Numbered from the stretch's first letter, positions 44,852 through 55,764 are shown. The stretch is 64,000 bases of DNA from Mesotaenium endlicherianum (GCA_009602735.1 WELA01007315.1:160502-224501); one strand, 5' to 3'. A program made the numbers and translations. The notes: generated by a model not told the origin, from the letters alone.

Positions 44852-45784
44852 GCGAAATATCCCGATAGCGCAAGGTTGTTTATTTAGTATCTGTGCGTCG
44901 CAGAGAAGCTCTTGCTAGGTGAGAGTGGAGGAGTCCATAACAACGATCTCGCTGATTGCTGAGTGACTTGCCCTAAAGGTTGAAGCAGCAAAGACAAGGC
45001 ACGAGGGGCAGTATGACCATCCCCATGCAAGGAAGAGGGAATCTGGTTCCTATCCGAATCAGACTCAGATGCCCTGGCGGTGCGACGCCGTCATAAGTTA
45101 AGCGTCAATGAGACAAGAGTTGCATGTATAGTATACACAAAATAAGGATGAGGTTAGGTAGACACCTGTGTATCAGGCAGGTCATCGCCTACACTTTCAG
45201 CAACCACCTCAGCGGGAGTGGATCTTGGTCGGCACTTTAAACAAAAGCAGGTTCATCACCAGGTGTGCCTATGTGACAGAACATCGGTGGGTCGTGGCAG
45301 GCATTGTCAATGAGTCCAACTACTCCAGCCTGCGTTACACCAGCACCAGTGGTCCCTTCACTGTCTTGATGCGGGTGGGGGCCAGGCCTCTGCCGCTTGT
45401 AACGCGTGGGGCGCTTGAGGAGGTCTTTGCTCTCATCCACTTCAACCTGAGGGGGCTGAGTTGCAGGAATTCATGTAGTGGTAGAGTACGTAGCCCATCT
45501 TCACTATCTGCAGCCATTTCACACAATTGCAGTGCAAGTATAAGCAAATGAGCAAAAGCCCTCATGCTTTACAAGTATTAAGCAGGTTAACAAGCATGCA
45601 GAGATTGTAGGCAATTTAGAGAACAGAAGTTTTTGATGCATTGTCAGTGGAAGTGACAGTGTATGCAATTGAGCCTGCAAATGGTCACAGACCTGTGTCA
45701 CTGAGGAGGAACCCAAGTTTGTCATGCTCGTGGTCTAAATGATGCCTCAAGGGGGCTCGTAATACCACATGCACCCCAAATGGC
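44852..45784. other. Probable 5' part of T1 plus spacer
   Basis: A minus-strand frame at 45335-45565 (LQLCEMAADSEDGLRTLP and onward, with a basic stretch) may be an N-terminal exon of T1. The rest has no recognisable content. Confidence 0.3.
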
Positions 45785-46931
45785 TGTCATGATTTATTGA
45801 GTCGCAGTTGACGTATAAAATTGAGCTTCACTTGTGCGAACCGCCAACCTATGAAGACCGACTTTGCATTGACCTTACGCATCTATATGTTGACCTTTTC
45901 TAGATTTCCAAGTCACCAAAGTGTAGCGCGTCGAAGCATTTTCCGAATGGCACCGGTTTTGCGTCATTTGGTCAAGTGACGAGCAAGATATTTGCGATCT
46001 AGTCCGCATCACCTACCGACCCCTAGCGGAACTTTCCCAAATGCCAACTTATGACTCAATGTCCCCAAAGATGACATTGTTGGCTCTTCGTGACCCCAAA
46101 AACCCCTAGCTTTGTACGCACAAATCCGCGAGCCCCTTAGACTACATAAGTCTTGCATTTCCGTAGTATAAGTGCATCATTGAGGCTATAACTTGGTGAT
46201 TGCATCACCCACCTCTAGAGGAAGCTTCCTCAAGTTTCAGATTCACTTTTGAGGCCCTATCTAGGTAGAATCACCCAAGGTAAGCTCCACCAATGAGAGA
46301 CACATAGCATATTCTACGTGCCCTGCTTTGATTGGTTTGAGTTATGCCTAGCCTATAGGAGTGCTAGTACATGCCTTGTACACATTAGTGGACATAGGAG
46401 AGCCTCCTAGTGTGACTAGATGCATTGGATCCGTCGCATACCACGCCGGGTTTCCAGGAGTGTAAGTACCAAAGATGTCTCTAGGAAGACATTTTTTTAG
46501 AAGTCCTCATAATGCCAATTGTAAGTAACAGAGATTATCAGTAAAGCTTACACTTTTATCTCTTGTGTTTTCAGAATCACTTAGTTACTCTCTTGTGAAG
46601 AGCAAGCCCTCCCGGCTTCCAGCCACTTGAAGAACTTCGGAAGTGGTGAGCAAAGTCACAGCTTAAACCCTTGCATGGAATTACTCTTGAAGATCATGAT
46701 GTGCTTCCAGTGATCTTTTGGGCCATACTTCATTAGTTGTTTTCCTACCACATTACAGTCTTGAGGTGCTCACTCTGGAGAGTACACGCTCCCTAATTAA
46801 AACAATTGAGACTTGACTCCCTTTTTGGCTATAGAGCCACATGCATTATATACTTCATCGCAACAAAGCCTGCTTGCTTATGATGTATTGCTTGTACCTA
46901 CATGGCGCACCCAACCTCGTAACGCACGACA
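45785..46931 (+). repeat. Solo LTR of the element D family
   Basis: A single LTR of about 1147 bp runs TGTCATGATTTATTGAG to CGTAACGCACGACA with no internal element sequence beside it. TGGC flanks both sides (45781-45784 and 46932-46935), and an A can be added to make a 5-bp match. It matches both D LTRs at about 90% by eye. Solo LTRs arise by recombination between the two LTRs of an insertion. Confidence 0.88.
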
Positions 46932-46935
46932 TGGC

Positions 46936-48305
46936 CTTTTTTCGGACACTAAAGTACTTTTTAGCGGATTTTTCGGCGCTTTCATCTGATTGAGCTGAAA
47001 TTTGTAGTGATGGCATATGTCTTTGTTATAGAGATTCTAGCAAATTTTGAGACTCATATGATAGGTTTTGCATTAGTTATTAGAGATCTAGTAAAGTTGG
47101 CCATTTTGTCGCCGTGACACAAAATTTGGGCTTTTAGTCATCTGTGCTTCTTGCATCAGAATAGCACAACTTCTGATAGGCATGTCTAATGAACTTCAAA
47201 TTTCACATGCATACTAGTTACTGTATTGGGAAGCTATGGATGCAAAAACACTAAGAATATAGAATAATTTCAAAAAGTTATGGGCCTCCAAAGTGCCAGT
47301 TTTACACACTTGAAGATTGACGGTCCGTACAATGCAACGTAGTTTTTGGATGGACCTGAAGTGCAACCGTTGGATTTAAGTGGCCATGATAGTGCTAGGG
47401 ATCAAGTTTCAGGTCAATAGAAGACCAATTGACAGGATTATGCACATTCTCTCAAATGTGCAAAATGCGGCGATGTTGAGTGATTTTCACTTTTGTACAT
47501 CTCCTGGCCACTTCATGCTCAAGATCACCTATTGTCACTTACTAATTTGATTGTCTTAAAATTCAAAGTCAGCACTTAGAATCCACGTGTGAAAGCATGA
47601 CAAAAAAAAATGAAAAAAAATGGATCAAAGTACCCCAAGTTATGGGTCTCCAAAGTGTGCCACGTGGCGCTTTTCGCACACTTGAAGCCTGTCATACCGT
47701 ACAATGCAACACACTTGAAGAATGGAGATCAAAACAAGACCAGATTTTCTAGGTAGTCATAGTCATTGCAGGTGTGAAGTTTGGGGAGAATGTAGTGAGT
47801 AGGGAAATAGTTATGCACTTCGTTTGAGATCATCAAAAGTTGTCGATACTTTTCCCGTTTTATGTTGCTCACATACTTTTTAGTATCTTTCGCTTATCAC
47901 GACTCCATGAACACTCGTTACTACATGCTATAAATTTTCATACATGTTTTCTTGTGTACACACAATACACCAAAAATTTCAGATTGGAATTTGGATAAGT
48001 ATCTGCACCTATATGCTTTAATGAACTTTAGACATGATTAGGCGAAAAAAACTAAAATTTTTGTATGCAGAATCTTATTACTCCACCTGTGTAGTTTCTA
48101 TATTTTGATAGTATATTTTTAAGAAGTAGTTGAAAGCAGATTGTACAACTTCACGTGATTATTTTTTCAAAGAAATGAAAATATGATCAAAAATTAAAAA
48201 GTCAAAAATAATGCAGGGATATTCCTGGACTGATTATGACCTCCTACCTGCCTACCAACCCACCTATATCTTTGTGCACTGTGAGTACAAAAAGTCTTTT
48301 TCAAG
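46936..48305. other. AT-rich region before T2, with a diverged repeat
   Basis: No gene is seen. Two diverged copies of a roughly 75-base segment occur at about 47278-47345 and 47638-47712. Both hold GGCCTCCAAAGTG or GGTCTCCAAAGTG, then CACACTTGAAG, then CCGTACAATGCAAC. Subterminal repeats of this kind are common in DNA transposons, so this may be the left end of T2. Confidence 0.5.
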
Positions 48306-50525
48306 ATGGGACCAATGGAACCACCATTAGAAGTAGAACCTGCACCCAACTCAGGACCACATAAGTATCATGATGATCCAAGAAGAATGACCATTGCTAG
48401 ACTCCAAACTAACACAAGCATACCTAGAGGCACAAGTGGAAGGTTTGTGAAGAGAAAGAAATCAAATGCTAAGAGTGCAGATGTAGGTGTGTCACTAAGA
48501 TGGAGGAGAAAAGATGAAAGGCATAGAGCTAACAAGCTAAAACAAGCTGGAGAGATCAAGACCTTGAAAAGCCATTGATAGAGAGGTAGAATTTGTTCAA
48601 CAAATTTATGGTTGTGAAGAGGGAGTTGAGAGCTGCTAAGAGAGAGATTAGGTACCTCAAGCAGAAGCTCCTACATACAGCAGCTGTCAATTCACCAGCG
48701 CAACGCCGTAGAGTTGGTCGACAATCTGTGAGGACATGGCAAAGGATGAGCAATGATTTAAAGTCATTCATGGGTGCCAGGTTTGTCACTAACACGAATG
48801 CAACAAAGTCTCTGGCTACATTCTTGAACAAGCCAAAGAATAAAGACATGGTGGAAGCAATTGTGGCTAAACTACAACTCAAGCCGCGCATAGAGGAGGC
48901 CACGGGAAAGCAAATTCAGAATCAGTGAGATGACAAAAAGGGACTAGCTATAAAGTACAAACTTAAGCTCTCTAAGGAGCAATACCAGATGCTCATCAAC
49001 GTCATGTCCAAGACGTACAGCCAGGAGACAGAATTATGGGAGCCTAAGTACATTTAAGATACAAAGATCCCCCTCTCAAGTTCCCTTCCATATGGAAAGT
49101 AGACAAGTTGGCAGCCCACCTGTATGCACAGATGAGCCCAGAGGAGAGTGTAGATGGGTTGACAGTGACTGTGTCTTTGCAAAAGACTTTGAGGCAGCGC
49201 ATACAGCAGCAAAAACTTCAACCAGGAAGAGTCGTGAGGGTGCAAATCATAAGAGATGCTGCTAGACTGCATAGAGGAGTAAACCAGACTACTATAGCCG
49301 TAAAGATCATCACAAAGAATAGCTTGGGTATGACGAACTTAGCGGAGAACAATTGTACTGTCATTCTCTTTGAGGGCATGGATGACTACAGTAGCATACA
49401 AAGAGTGGCACCAAGACTGCTGCATGAGAAGGTGAAGACAATGGACGAAGGTGTGCAGGTGGGATTTGACCTGTTCAGAATCAACTTCTACCAAGGAGGT
49501 GATTACAAATTCAGTAATACTTTGTACGGGTTGACAGGAGCAAGCTCAACGTACCCGTGCTTGTGGTGTCTTGCGACATTGAAGAACATCCGCGACAGGT
49601 GCGGTCTTCACAAGAATGTTCTCCGCACCTTGGATGGGATGAAGGCAGCAGCTCATGCTCCTGACTTGAACAAGTTGCCCATGACCTGCCCGCACTACTC
49701 AAAACACTTTGAGAGCAAGTTAGACCTCGACTGAACATCACAAAGACAACGAGGGGCAAGCCGGAAAAAGAGAGCACGAAGGCAAGACTAGACTATCAGG
49801 TTCAACACCAAGGACAAAGACACAAGAAGCCCCCCCTTGTTTAACATTGCGCCCAATGATTGCGTAATTTGTATTTTGCATTTGAACCTCAGAATCTCAG
49901 CCACCCTCTATGAGAGAACTCTCCATACTTTTCTACCACCAAGACAGGAGAAGGAAGACGAGTTCTACGCACTTTTAAAGGACAAGGTGAAAGCTACAAT
50001 ACCGCGAGATTGCGTGAAGGACTTGGGCAAAGGCGAGACATGGAATAGGGCAGCAAAGCCGAGCTTCATTGGACGGGAGTTCCACCGGCTCATAGAGCAC
50101 TTTGTGGAGCTGGCAAATTGCGTCTTGTGTGACCTGCCAAAAGATGCCGACAGGTTACAAGCTGTATTAGAACATGGGATAGCTATGGAGTGGTCATGGC
50201 AGCACTCATGGATCCCACATTATTAAAAGACACTTACGACAAAAGACAAGGAAAGGCTGCTCTCGTGGAGGCGTATGCACAAGAGTTTGAAGACAAGTTT
50301 GTGGCGGCTTGCGCGGCTGACCACATCACGGAATACATGCACTTCCTTAAGTGCCACGTCGGTGACATGATACGACGACACGGGGATCTAGATCAGTTCA
50401 GTGGGAAGGGCATAGAGGCATTGCATCAATGGGGAAAGTCAGCCAAGACAAACAATAGAAAGGTCATGGTTGATGCACTTGGCAGGCTGTACACAAAAGG
50501 GAGAATAGGCCAAACAATGCCCTAG
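48306..50525 (+). pseudogene. T2 transposase-like gene, DDE candidate, decayed
   Basis: Plus-strand segments at 48306-48578, 48593-48928, 49108-49734, 49837-50226 and 50190-50525 read as one damaged gene, with frame losses near 48580, 48928, 49058 and 49735-49840. The N-terminal part is basic (GRFVKRKKSNAKSAD) with a helical segment VVKRELRAAKREIRYLKQK. The central part holds VRVQIIRDAARLHRGVNQTT (D50 of its segment), LFEGMDDYSSIQ, NFYQGGDYKFSNTLYGLTG (D132) and CLWC (151-154). The last part holds HFLKCHVGDMIRRHGDLDQF and GIEALHQ (E76). D, D and E in these contexts match a large transposase-like family I recall from animal genomes with GGD, GDY, SGASG..PCLWC and QGLEK words. The family name and catalytic roles are inference. 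Confidence 0.55.
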
Positions 50526-50807
50526 GAGTGGGAAGAGAAACCTGTTAAATATCATACATCTACCATTGGGTCGAGATGAGAGGCAAAAGAGGAAGAATTT
50601 CAGAAACACCGGCTACCAACTGCACCAATAGAAAAGAAAGTAGGACAATAGAGCGTGTAGTTGCACAGCAAATTAATTGCACATAAAATAAATACAAAAT
50701 ACAGTAGCATGCATAGTTAGTGTCCAGAGCTTATCCTCACTTAGAAGCTTCTTGTAGCAAGAAGCTATGTCTCGAGCTCTCTTCATGAGCTCTTTTGTTG
50801 ATAAGTT
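50526..50807. other. Convergent intergenic stretch of T2
   Basis: About 280 bases lie between the ends of the two facing genes, AT-rich, with CAAATTAATTGCACATAAAA. It would hold both 3' ends; no clear hairpin terminator is expected or seen. Confidence 0.4.
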
Positions 50808-51830
50808 TTAACCTCCCACTATCAAAGCTGGTGCCCCTTGTATACGTTCCTTGTGGCGCTCCACCTCCAGTCTGTTCTCCGTTTCTCTGTGCTGCCTTAA
50901 CACTCTCACTTGTTCTGCAGCCTTTGCTCTAGCATCTTTCATCACTTGTATAGCAGAATCTCTAGCTGATTTGGCTAGTGAAACAGGCTGAGGTTGAGAA
51001 GCACGATCCAAGTCAGCTCTAAATTCTGCAGGTGTGCGCAAGTCTTGACACCTTGAATCCTCACCTCACGAGCTGCTAAGTCTGCAGCATCCTGCAACTC
51101 ACAAGCTCTCTTGAAGTTTTCCTTCTTTCTCGCAATCCTCTCTTGTTCTTTTTGTACAAGAGCTTCTCTTGCTATATTTGCAGCCTTTATCATGCAGTCT
51201 TTCACACGAAGACCACAACCAAGCATTCTGTGAGGATAATCTGCCAACATATAGTGTATGTGAGTACTTGTATCTATGTGGTGATGAGCCCTCCAAACAT
51301 CTATGTCATAGCATTGGTCAGGGGCCATGACAACATGCCCCCCTCTATTTAAAAGTGCAAAAGTGAAGTTCAGGCTGAGGGATTTCTCTTCATGCTTATT
51401 TTTTCTCCAATCCATGAATAAAGGTGGAACTATAGCAACAATTTCTCTTGATTTAGCTAACAACTTAGCAGCTCCATAGCCATAATCTGCATCAACACTT
51501 TCAAACAAAAAGAGGGCATCTAACTCTTCCACAGCCCAACATACTCTACAAATACTTCTACAAATGCACAGGCTCGGTTTTGGTTATATGATGCCATACT
51601 TCTTTGCCTACACTATCAATAAGAGTTTGAAATAACCCTTTAGGGACATTAACATCTCTCATGCAAACACCGGCTTGAGGAGTAAAGTCTATTCTTTCAA
51701 ACAAGAGTCTCCTATAATTCAGAAGCCAGTCTCTAGGATCCACTTCAACAGCCTGGATAAAGACCTTGCCGCATAGTCCAGCTCCTCGTTGCAGGCCGCA
51801 TCTGCTACAGAATGTAGGAAGAGATGCCAT
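50808..51830 (-). CDS. T2 companion gene, unknown protein, facing the transposase
   Basis: Minus-strand segments 51558-51830 and 50975-51532 are nearly contiguous, and 50808-51041 overlaps the end. The N-terminal part reads MASLPTFCSRCGLQRGAGLC, a Cys cluster that could bind zinc, then VDPRDWLLNYRRLLFERI. The middle reads EELDALFLFESVDADYGYGA, LFMDWRKNKHEEKSLSLNFT and MAPDQCYDIDVWRAHHHIDT. The C-terminal part is a long charged helix (REALVQKEQERIARKKENFK, and KDARAKAAEQVRVLRQHRET) likely to form a coiled coil. A frame step near 51540-51560 and another near 51030 mean small introns or damage. I recognise no family. Its position, converging on the transposase 280 bases away, suggests a transposon accessory protein. 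Confidence 0.5.
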
Positions 51831-51865
51831 GATGTGGAAGGTCCACGCAACCCTGACACTTACAC

Positions 51866-51906
51866 CCCTAGCTCCCCCCTAGCCCTAGCTCCCCCCTAGC
51901 CCCCAC
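51866..51906. repeat. Short C-rich tandem repeat
   Basis: The word CCTAGCTCCCCCCTAGC occurs twice with an 18-base period just upstream of the companion gene start. Confidence 0.7.
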
Positions 51907-52635
51907 AGGTCAAAAACATAGTCATAGAGTTGGGAGATTTAAGATGTAAATATATAGCTAGCCTCCCTTGAGGACCTGTTAGAAGCCAGTACAAAGCCTT
52001 TCTTCAACATAGATGTTTGTCACGTGGCTGCTAGAAAGCTAAAAAGTTTTGGCAGAACTTCAAAGGAACCCTAAAAACACTTAGGGAACATTTACGTATG
52101 CTAAAATTAGGCTGCATATTTTTTTTTCCAAGTCTTAGGATTATGTTCAAGCTCCTTGAAGTCCACTACTTCTTCCAGACCATTTGTACCCCTCGTCACT
52201 AAACCACGTCTTGTTTTTGAATGCGCACATTGTTTAAAAATTTACGGGGTCATGGTGAGCAAATGTCTTCTCCGCAACTTTTGAATAATCAGAAGTTATA
52301 ATTAACACCACTGAGAATAAATGGGGTGGGAGTGCAGCAGAATCCGCCATAAATGTACCTTCAGGAAGGTGTACCCTTGCAAATTCGGCGCGTCGGACGG
52401 CTGCTGAACCTTCTATAATTTGTCTTAATCTACGATATTTGTACTACTATGTTCGCGTTAACGTACACTACAACTTTCACTTAGGACTCTTGAGTGCTAA
52501 GAGAACGAGAAAGAAGTTACGAATGAGTTAGAAAGAATGCATGTTACGGATTCTTACACTCTGTTAAAATGTCGCGAACGACCACAAACGGTACCAAAAA
52601 GTACCCCCGCCGCATAAAATCAAGTGTCCTCAAAT
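51907..52635. other. Spacer, no gene seen
   Basis: The stretch has no recognisable frame or repeat. It may contain the right end of T2, but no inverted repeat partner to the left side could be established. Confidence 0.4.
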
Positions 52636-52818
52636 TTACCCGCGCGTGGTGCATATGACAAACCCACTCTGACATCCTAGGACACGGCAGCGCAACTTTT
52701 CTTCATGCTTACTCCTCACGTGGCTCTCAACGTATTTGCGCTTGTAAGGACAGATACGATGTCCGCATCTGCTGACACCATCTGATAAGTATTGGGTAAA
52801 AGTGAAGCTCGTCTTCAT
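52636..52818 (-). CDS. Small zinc-finger-like ORF
   Basis: This 60-residue frame contains CGHRICPYKRKYVESHVRSK followed by H, giving C-x4-C-x9-H-x4-H, and a further cysteine pair in LRCRVLGC. The pattern resembles a degenerate C2H2 finger. It could be an exon or fragment of a larger gene or of a transposon. The start codon used is the first ATG. No homologue is recognised, and a frame this short can occur by chance. Confidence 0.3.
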   Translation of the reverse strand: MKTSFTFTQYLSDGVSRCGHRICPYKRKYVESHVRSKHEEKLRCRVLGCQSGFVICTTRG

Positions 52819-53478
52819 CCTGTATCATTTGCATGCAATTGATGCAGATAAGATCTACAAGTTTACCATACCCTCAAATCTCTATGCAAGTGGACTGAAG
52901 TGCATAAATATAGGTATGATGTTGCTTGTGTAGGCATCTTGTTATGTCTAGTGCACACGACTACCACATTGGTTTACGCGTCTTTAAACGCATGCATGCA
53001 GTATATATATATATTTATGTATGTTGAGTGGAACTTTGCTTCTATATGTACTTAGTTAGTGTGAAAGTGGTATGGCTGGAAAATGTTCTATGAAGTCCTG
53101 TAATCTGAAAATTACCCAGGACGGAGGTTTTTCCAGATAGCATTTCTAGGATTGCAGTATCTCCATTTAGATTCAGCAAATTGAGTTCTGTAGAATTGTT
53201 TCCAAAGGCGGTAGCGTGAAGACTTAAGGACGACGCTTGGAAAATTGAATAAGTCTGGAGATCTTGGGCCAGACCATGTCCAGGACACCGAATTGCGAAC
53301 ATGGACCCGTTTCTCCTAAAGCTCCATTTTGCAACAGTCCCGAACGTAGGTTTTAGGAGCCCCATTCAACTTCCAGCTCCTTATTTCCCAAAAATGGCAA
53401 AATGCTTTTTTAGCATGTAAGCGGAAGTATGTGGCACGTAAGAAGCCACAAGACGTAGGACTTGAGGAACATCTATAA
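52819..53478. other. Spacer, no firm gene
   Basis: Short overlapping frames occur on the minus strand (53042-53365, 53316-53573), but the plus strand at 53360-53475 also reads protein-like (FLACKRKYVARKKPQDVGLE). No family is recognised; part may be the upstream end of the HUH-like fragment. Confidence 0.35.
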
Positions 53479-53823
53479 ATTTCGAGCTCGAGTGAAGGCG
53501 TTGCTGTTGGACGCCTTAAATCGACTTTGGAGATAGAAGTGCCTGTCACAATCACGCGTGATGGAGGAAACATAATAGATGCAGACTTTGCGAAGTTGGG
53601 AGAGTATCTGAAGCAGACTCATATTGAGAAAGGGCTTTTTGGCAGGGAAACAGGAGGCACTTTCTACCATGAACACGCGCAAGGTGTACTTTAGATTCAT
53701 GCGAAGTCGGCTGCCATGGTCACAAAAGAGCTAAAGAGATTTATGGGGTGGAGTGCAGGGCCTTGGGGTAGGACGACTGCGGAGGGCAAAGGGATTTGGG
53801 TATTGACGAGGCTACTTTCATAG
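53479..53823 (+). pseudogene. HUH-endonuclease-like (replitron-type) fragment
   Basis: The plus frame reads LKSTLEIEVPVTITRDGGN, then DADFAKLGEYLKQTHIEKGL, then FGRETGGTFYHEHAQGVL, and after one in-frame TAG (53692-53694) continues IHAKSAAMVTKELKRFMGWS to its stop. The order of VTRDG, a helix, ERGG-like and H-x-H-x-QGV, then a K-rich helix ending GW, matches a Rep/HUH-like domain family I recall from algal and oomycete transposons. HUH enzymes nick single-stranded DNA, with the two histidines (53668-53676) binding metal. There is no start codon and no C-terminal part, so this is a remnant of a DNA transposon. Confidence 0.45.
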
Positions 53824-53868
53824 AGAGGTCTGCACACCTTGTCGTGCCTAACAGTGTCGGTCCCTCGG

Positions 53869-53968
53869 CACGTGCGTAGCCTTCCAGCACGTGGGCCTTC
53901 GACCTGCTCGATGTGTCGATGGCCCTCCTCACGTGTGGGCAAACATGGTCGATCGACCTTCGCACGTG
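53869..53968. other. Cluster of four CACGTG palindromes
   Basis: CACGTG occurs at 53869, 53888, 53930 and 53963 within 100 bases. In plants this G-box word binds bZIP and bHLH factors. The surrounding words TCG, ACCT and GTG also recur, so it may be a decayed tandem repeat and not a regulatory site. Confidence 0.4.
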
Positions 53969-54184
53969 TGTCGGTGACAAGCCTTACCAAGGTTGACCCA
54001 TTCCTTGGCTCCTGAACTTGCACCATGCAACCATGACCAACACTCAGAGCAATGTTCTCCTTCACCCAGCTCTCATCATCTGCTTATCCTAAGACTTAGC
54101 AGGATATTTTAAAAATACTTGCCTTGCCTTAATTCCTCTTACACCCCTCCCTTTCAGCTGATGCGTCCCTGCCTTTTTTGGTGA

Positions 54185-54599
54185 AAGCTATAATTTTTCC
54201 AGCCCTGCGGCTAGGGGGTTTAGGAAGGCAGTCAAGACATTCCTATCGTCCTGCCATAATCTCTTCCTCGCCAATGCAAAAAGTGTGCCAACAGGCACCA
54301 CACTTATCGCAAGTTACCATTGCTTCCTGATCATCCAGCACTTTGCGGTTGGCACAAGGCGTGGCTGGCACCAATTCCTCGGGCACAACCCTAACCGTAG
54401 GATCAATATTCGGCAAATGGCATAGCGAGCAATTATGCACGTGGTCTCTCATGGTTTTACCATCAGAACCTTCCAGTTCTAACACTCCATTGTCAAACGC
54501 ATGTTTCACGCGTAAGATCACTGCACCTGAACTGGTGTCGATGGTGGTCTTGGTCTGGCGCTTGCGGTAGACGAAGTCTTCTTCTTGAATCTGCGTCAT
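54185..54599 (-). pseudogene. Element E integrase tail and PHD-like finger
   Basis: The minus strand reads DFVYRKRQTKTTIDTSSGA, the same post-integrase segment as in D (DFVYLRRQTKNTLD), then GVLELEGSDGKTMRDHVHNC and LCHLPNIDP. Further on is VTCDKCGACWHTFCIGEEE followed by another CxxC pair, the pattern of the second half of a PHD finger with its W-H-x-x-C word. In D the finger is in the same position. Such fingers read the histone H3 tail. Confidence 0.6.
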
Positions 54600-55728
54600 C
54601 TACAGGCAATAGCTCCCGTCTCGCGTCCTGGCGTAACGCTGCGTATCTCTTTTCTGCGCAATTTTCAGATTGTCCAGCGCAGCCGGCATCATGCGCTCAT
54701 ATAATGCCTTACGGCGTACCATCACCTTTAGCGGTTCATCAGGGTTATCCAGGTCTTTCACCTGTTCAACCTCCTGCTTGATGCTGCTGGGCACTACTGG
54801 ACTTCTGCCAAACAGTATCTGGCATGGCGAGTAATTCGCCAAGGCAGCCTGCTTGCTAACTCTGTAACCCATAACCAGCCATGGCAGGGCCAGAACCCAG
54901 TCACGCTTGTCATGCTCAAGGCAAAACTTGCGCAAAGTAGACTTAATGGTCTGCACCATCCTTTCTGCCCGACCATCTGCTTGCGGATGATCTCTAGACG
55001 TAGTGCGATGATCGATGAAGCATCTATCCAAGAGTTTCTGAAAAGACCCTTGGAACTCAGACCCTTGGTTTGTCAGCACTTCTGCTGGAGCTCCATGACG
55101 CACAATCACACCATTGAGGAGTGCTTCCGCGGTCCCTAGACTCTCCTTAGCAGTCAGAGGCACGACCTCTATCCACTTAGAGAAATGCTCAATCATGACC
55201 ATGATACTTGTTACCTCGCTTAGACAATGGCAACTCACTTGCGAGATTGCAGCTCCAGCGGTAGCCTAGGCCCATGATTGGCAAAGGTTGCAAGTGTGGA
55301 TGTTGCTGTGTAAAACCAGCCTTGACGCGATCACAGCTTTGGCAGGCCTTGATCACATTTTCACATTGCTGCTTCATGCCCCTCCTCCAGTAAGATAGCT
55401 CCGAAAGACTATACGTCTTCTTGACACCATAATGTCCACTGTTCTCGTGCATTTGCTGCACAAGAGCTCGTGTCTCGATGGGTTCTGGCACTAACTTCTC
55501 CTGAGCAGTTTCTTCAATTTTGAAGAGGTTGTTGCGTTTCCAGCAAAACCACTTAGCTCGATGGCTTACCTGGTCCTTCTCCTTCACTGATAGCCCTTCC
55601 AAGTGAGTTCCCGTCTTCAGCCAGTGCATAGTAGCTTGGTCTTTCCAGATCTCTGGATTGAACAGGGGTAGAGGCTCAGCTTCACCTGATGCTACCATTC
55701 CAACCATTTCGGCTAGGCAGGCCACCAA
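54600..55728 (-). pseudogene. Element E integrase
   Basis: The minus strand at 55189-55728 holds the zinc-binding head (MHENSGHYGVKKTYSLSELS and CQSCDRVKAG). The segment 54600-55238 holds the core: IMVMIEHFSKWIEVVPLTAK, VLTNQGSEFQGSFQKL and DHPQADGRAERMVQTIKSTL, in which the expected D, D and E neighbourhoods can be seen. The element is broken. Confidence 0.8.
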
Positions 55729-55764
55729 CTCTGCTGGGCTGCTCGGGTCTTTGTCCTCTTGAGC

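Larger units (their letters stand above)
40021..45725 (-). mobile_element. DNA transposon T1, CMC/Plavaka-like, decayed
   Basis: A series of minus-strand segments forms one transposon gene with introns and damage: probable N-terminal pieces at 45335-45565 and 44345-44851, the transposase core at 41511-42998 and a cysteine-rich C-terminal part at 40021-41173. The core has the acidic word and CPVC knuckle of CMC-type (EnSpm/Plavaka) transposases. An unsequenced microsatellite lies inside one intron and an AT-rich insertion splits the C-terminal part. Ends, inverted repeats and target duplications were not found, so the borders are those of the coding pieces. The family assignment is from motif resemblance only. 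Confidence 0.55.

Noticed and set aside
46936-52640. Terminal inverted repeats for T2 based on GTACTTTTT near 46960 and its complement near 52600
   Set aside because: Only about nine bases match, with unequal surroundings, so chance is likely.
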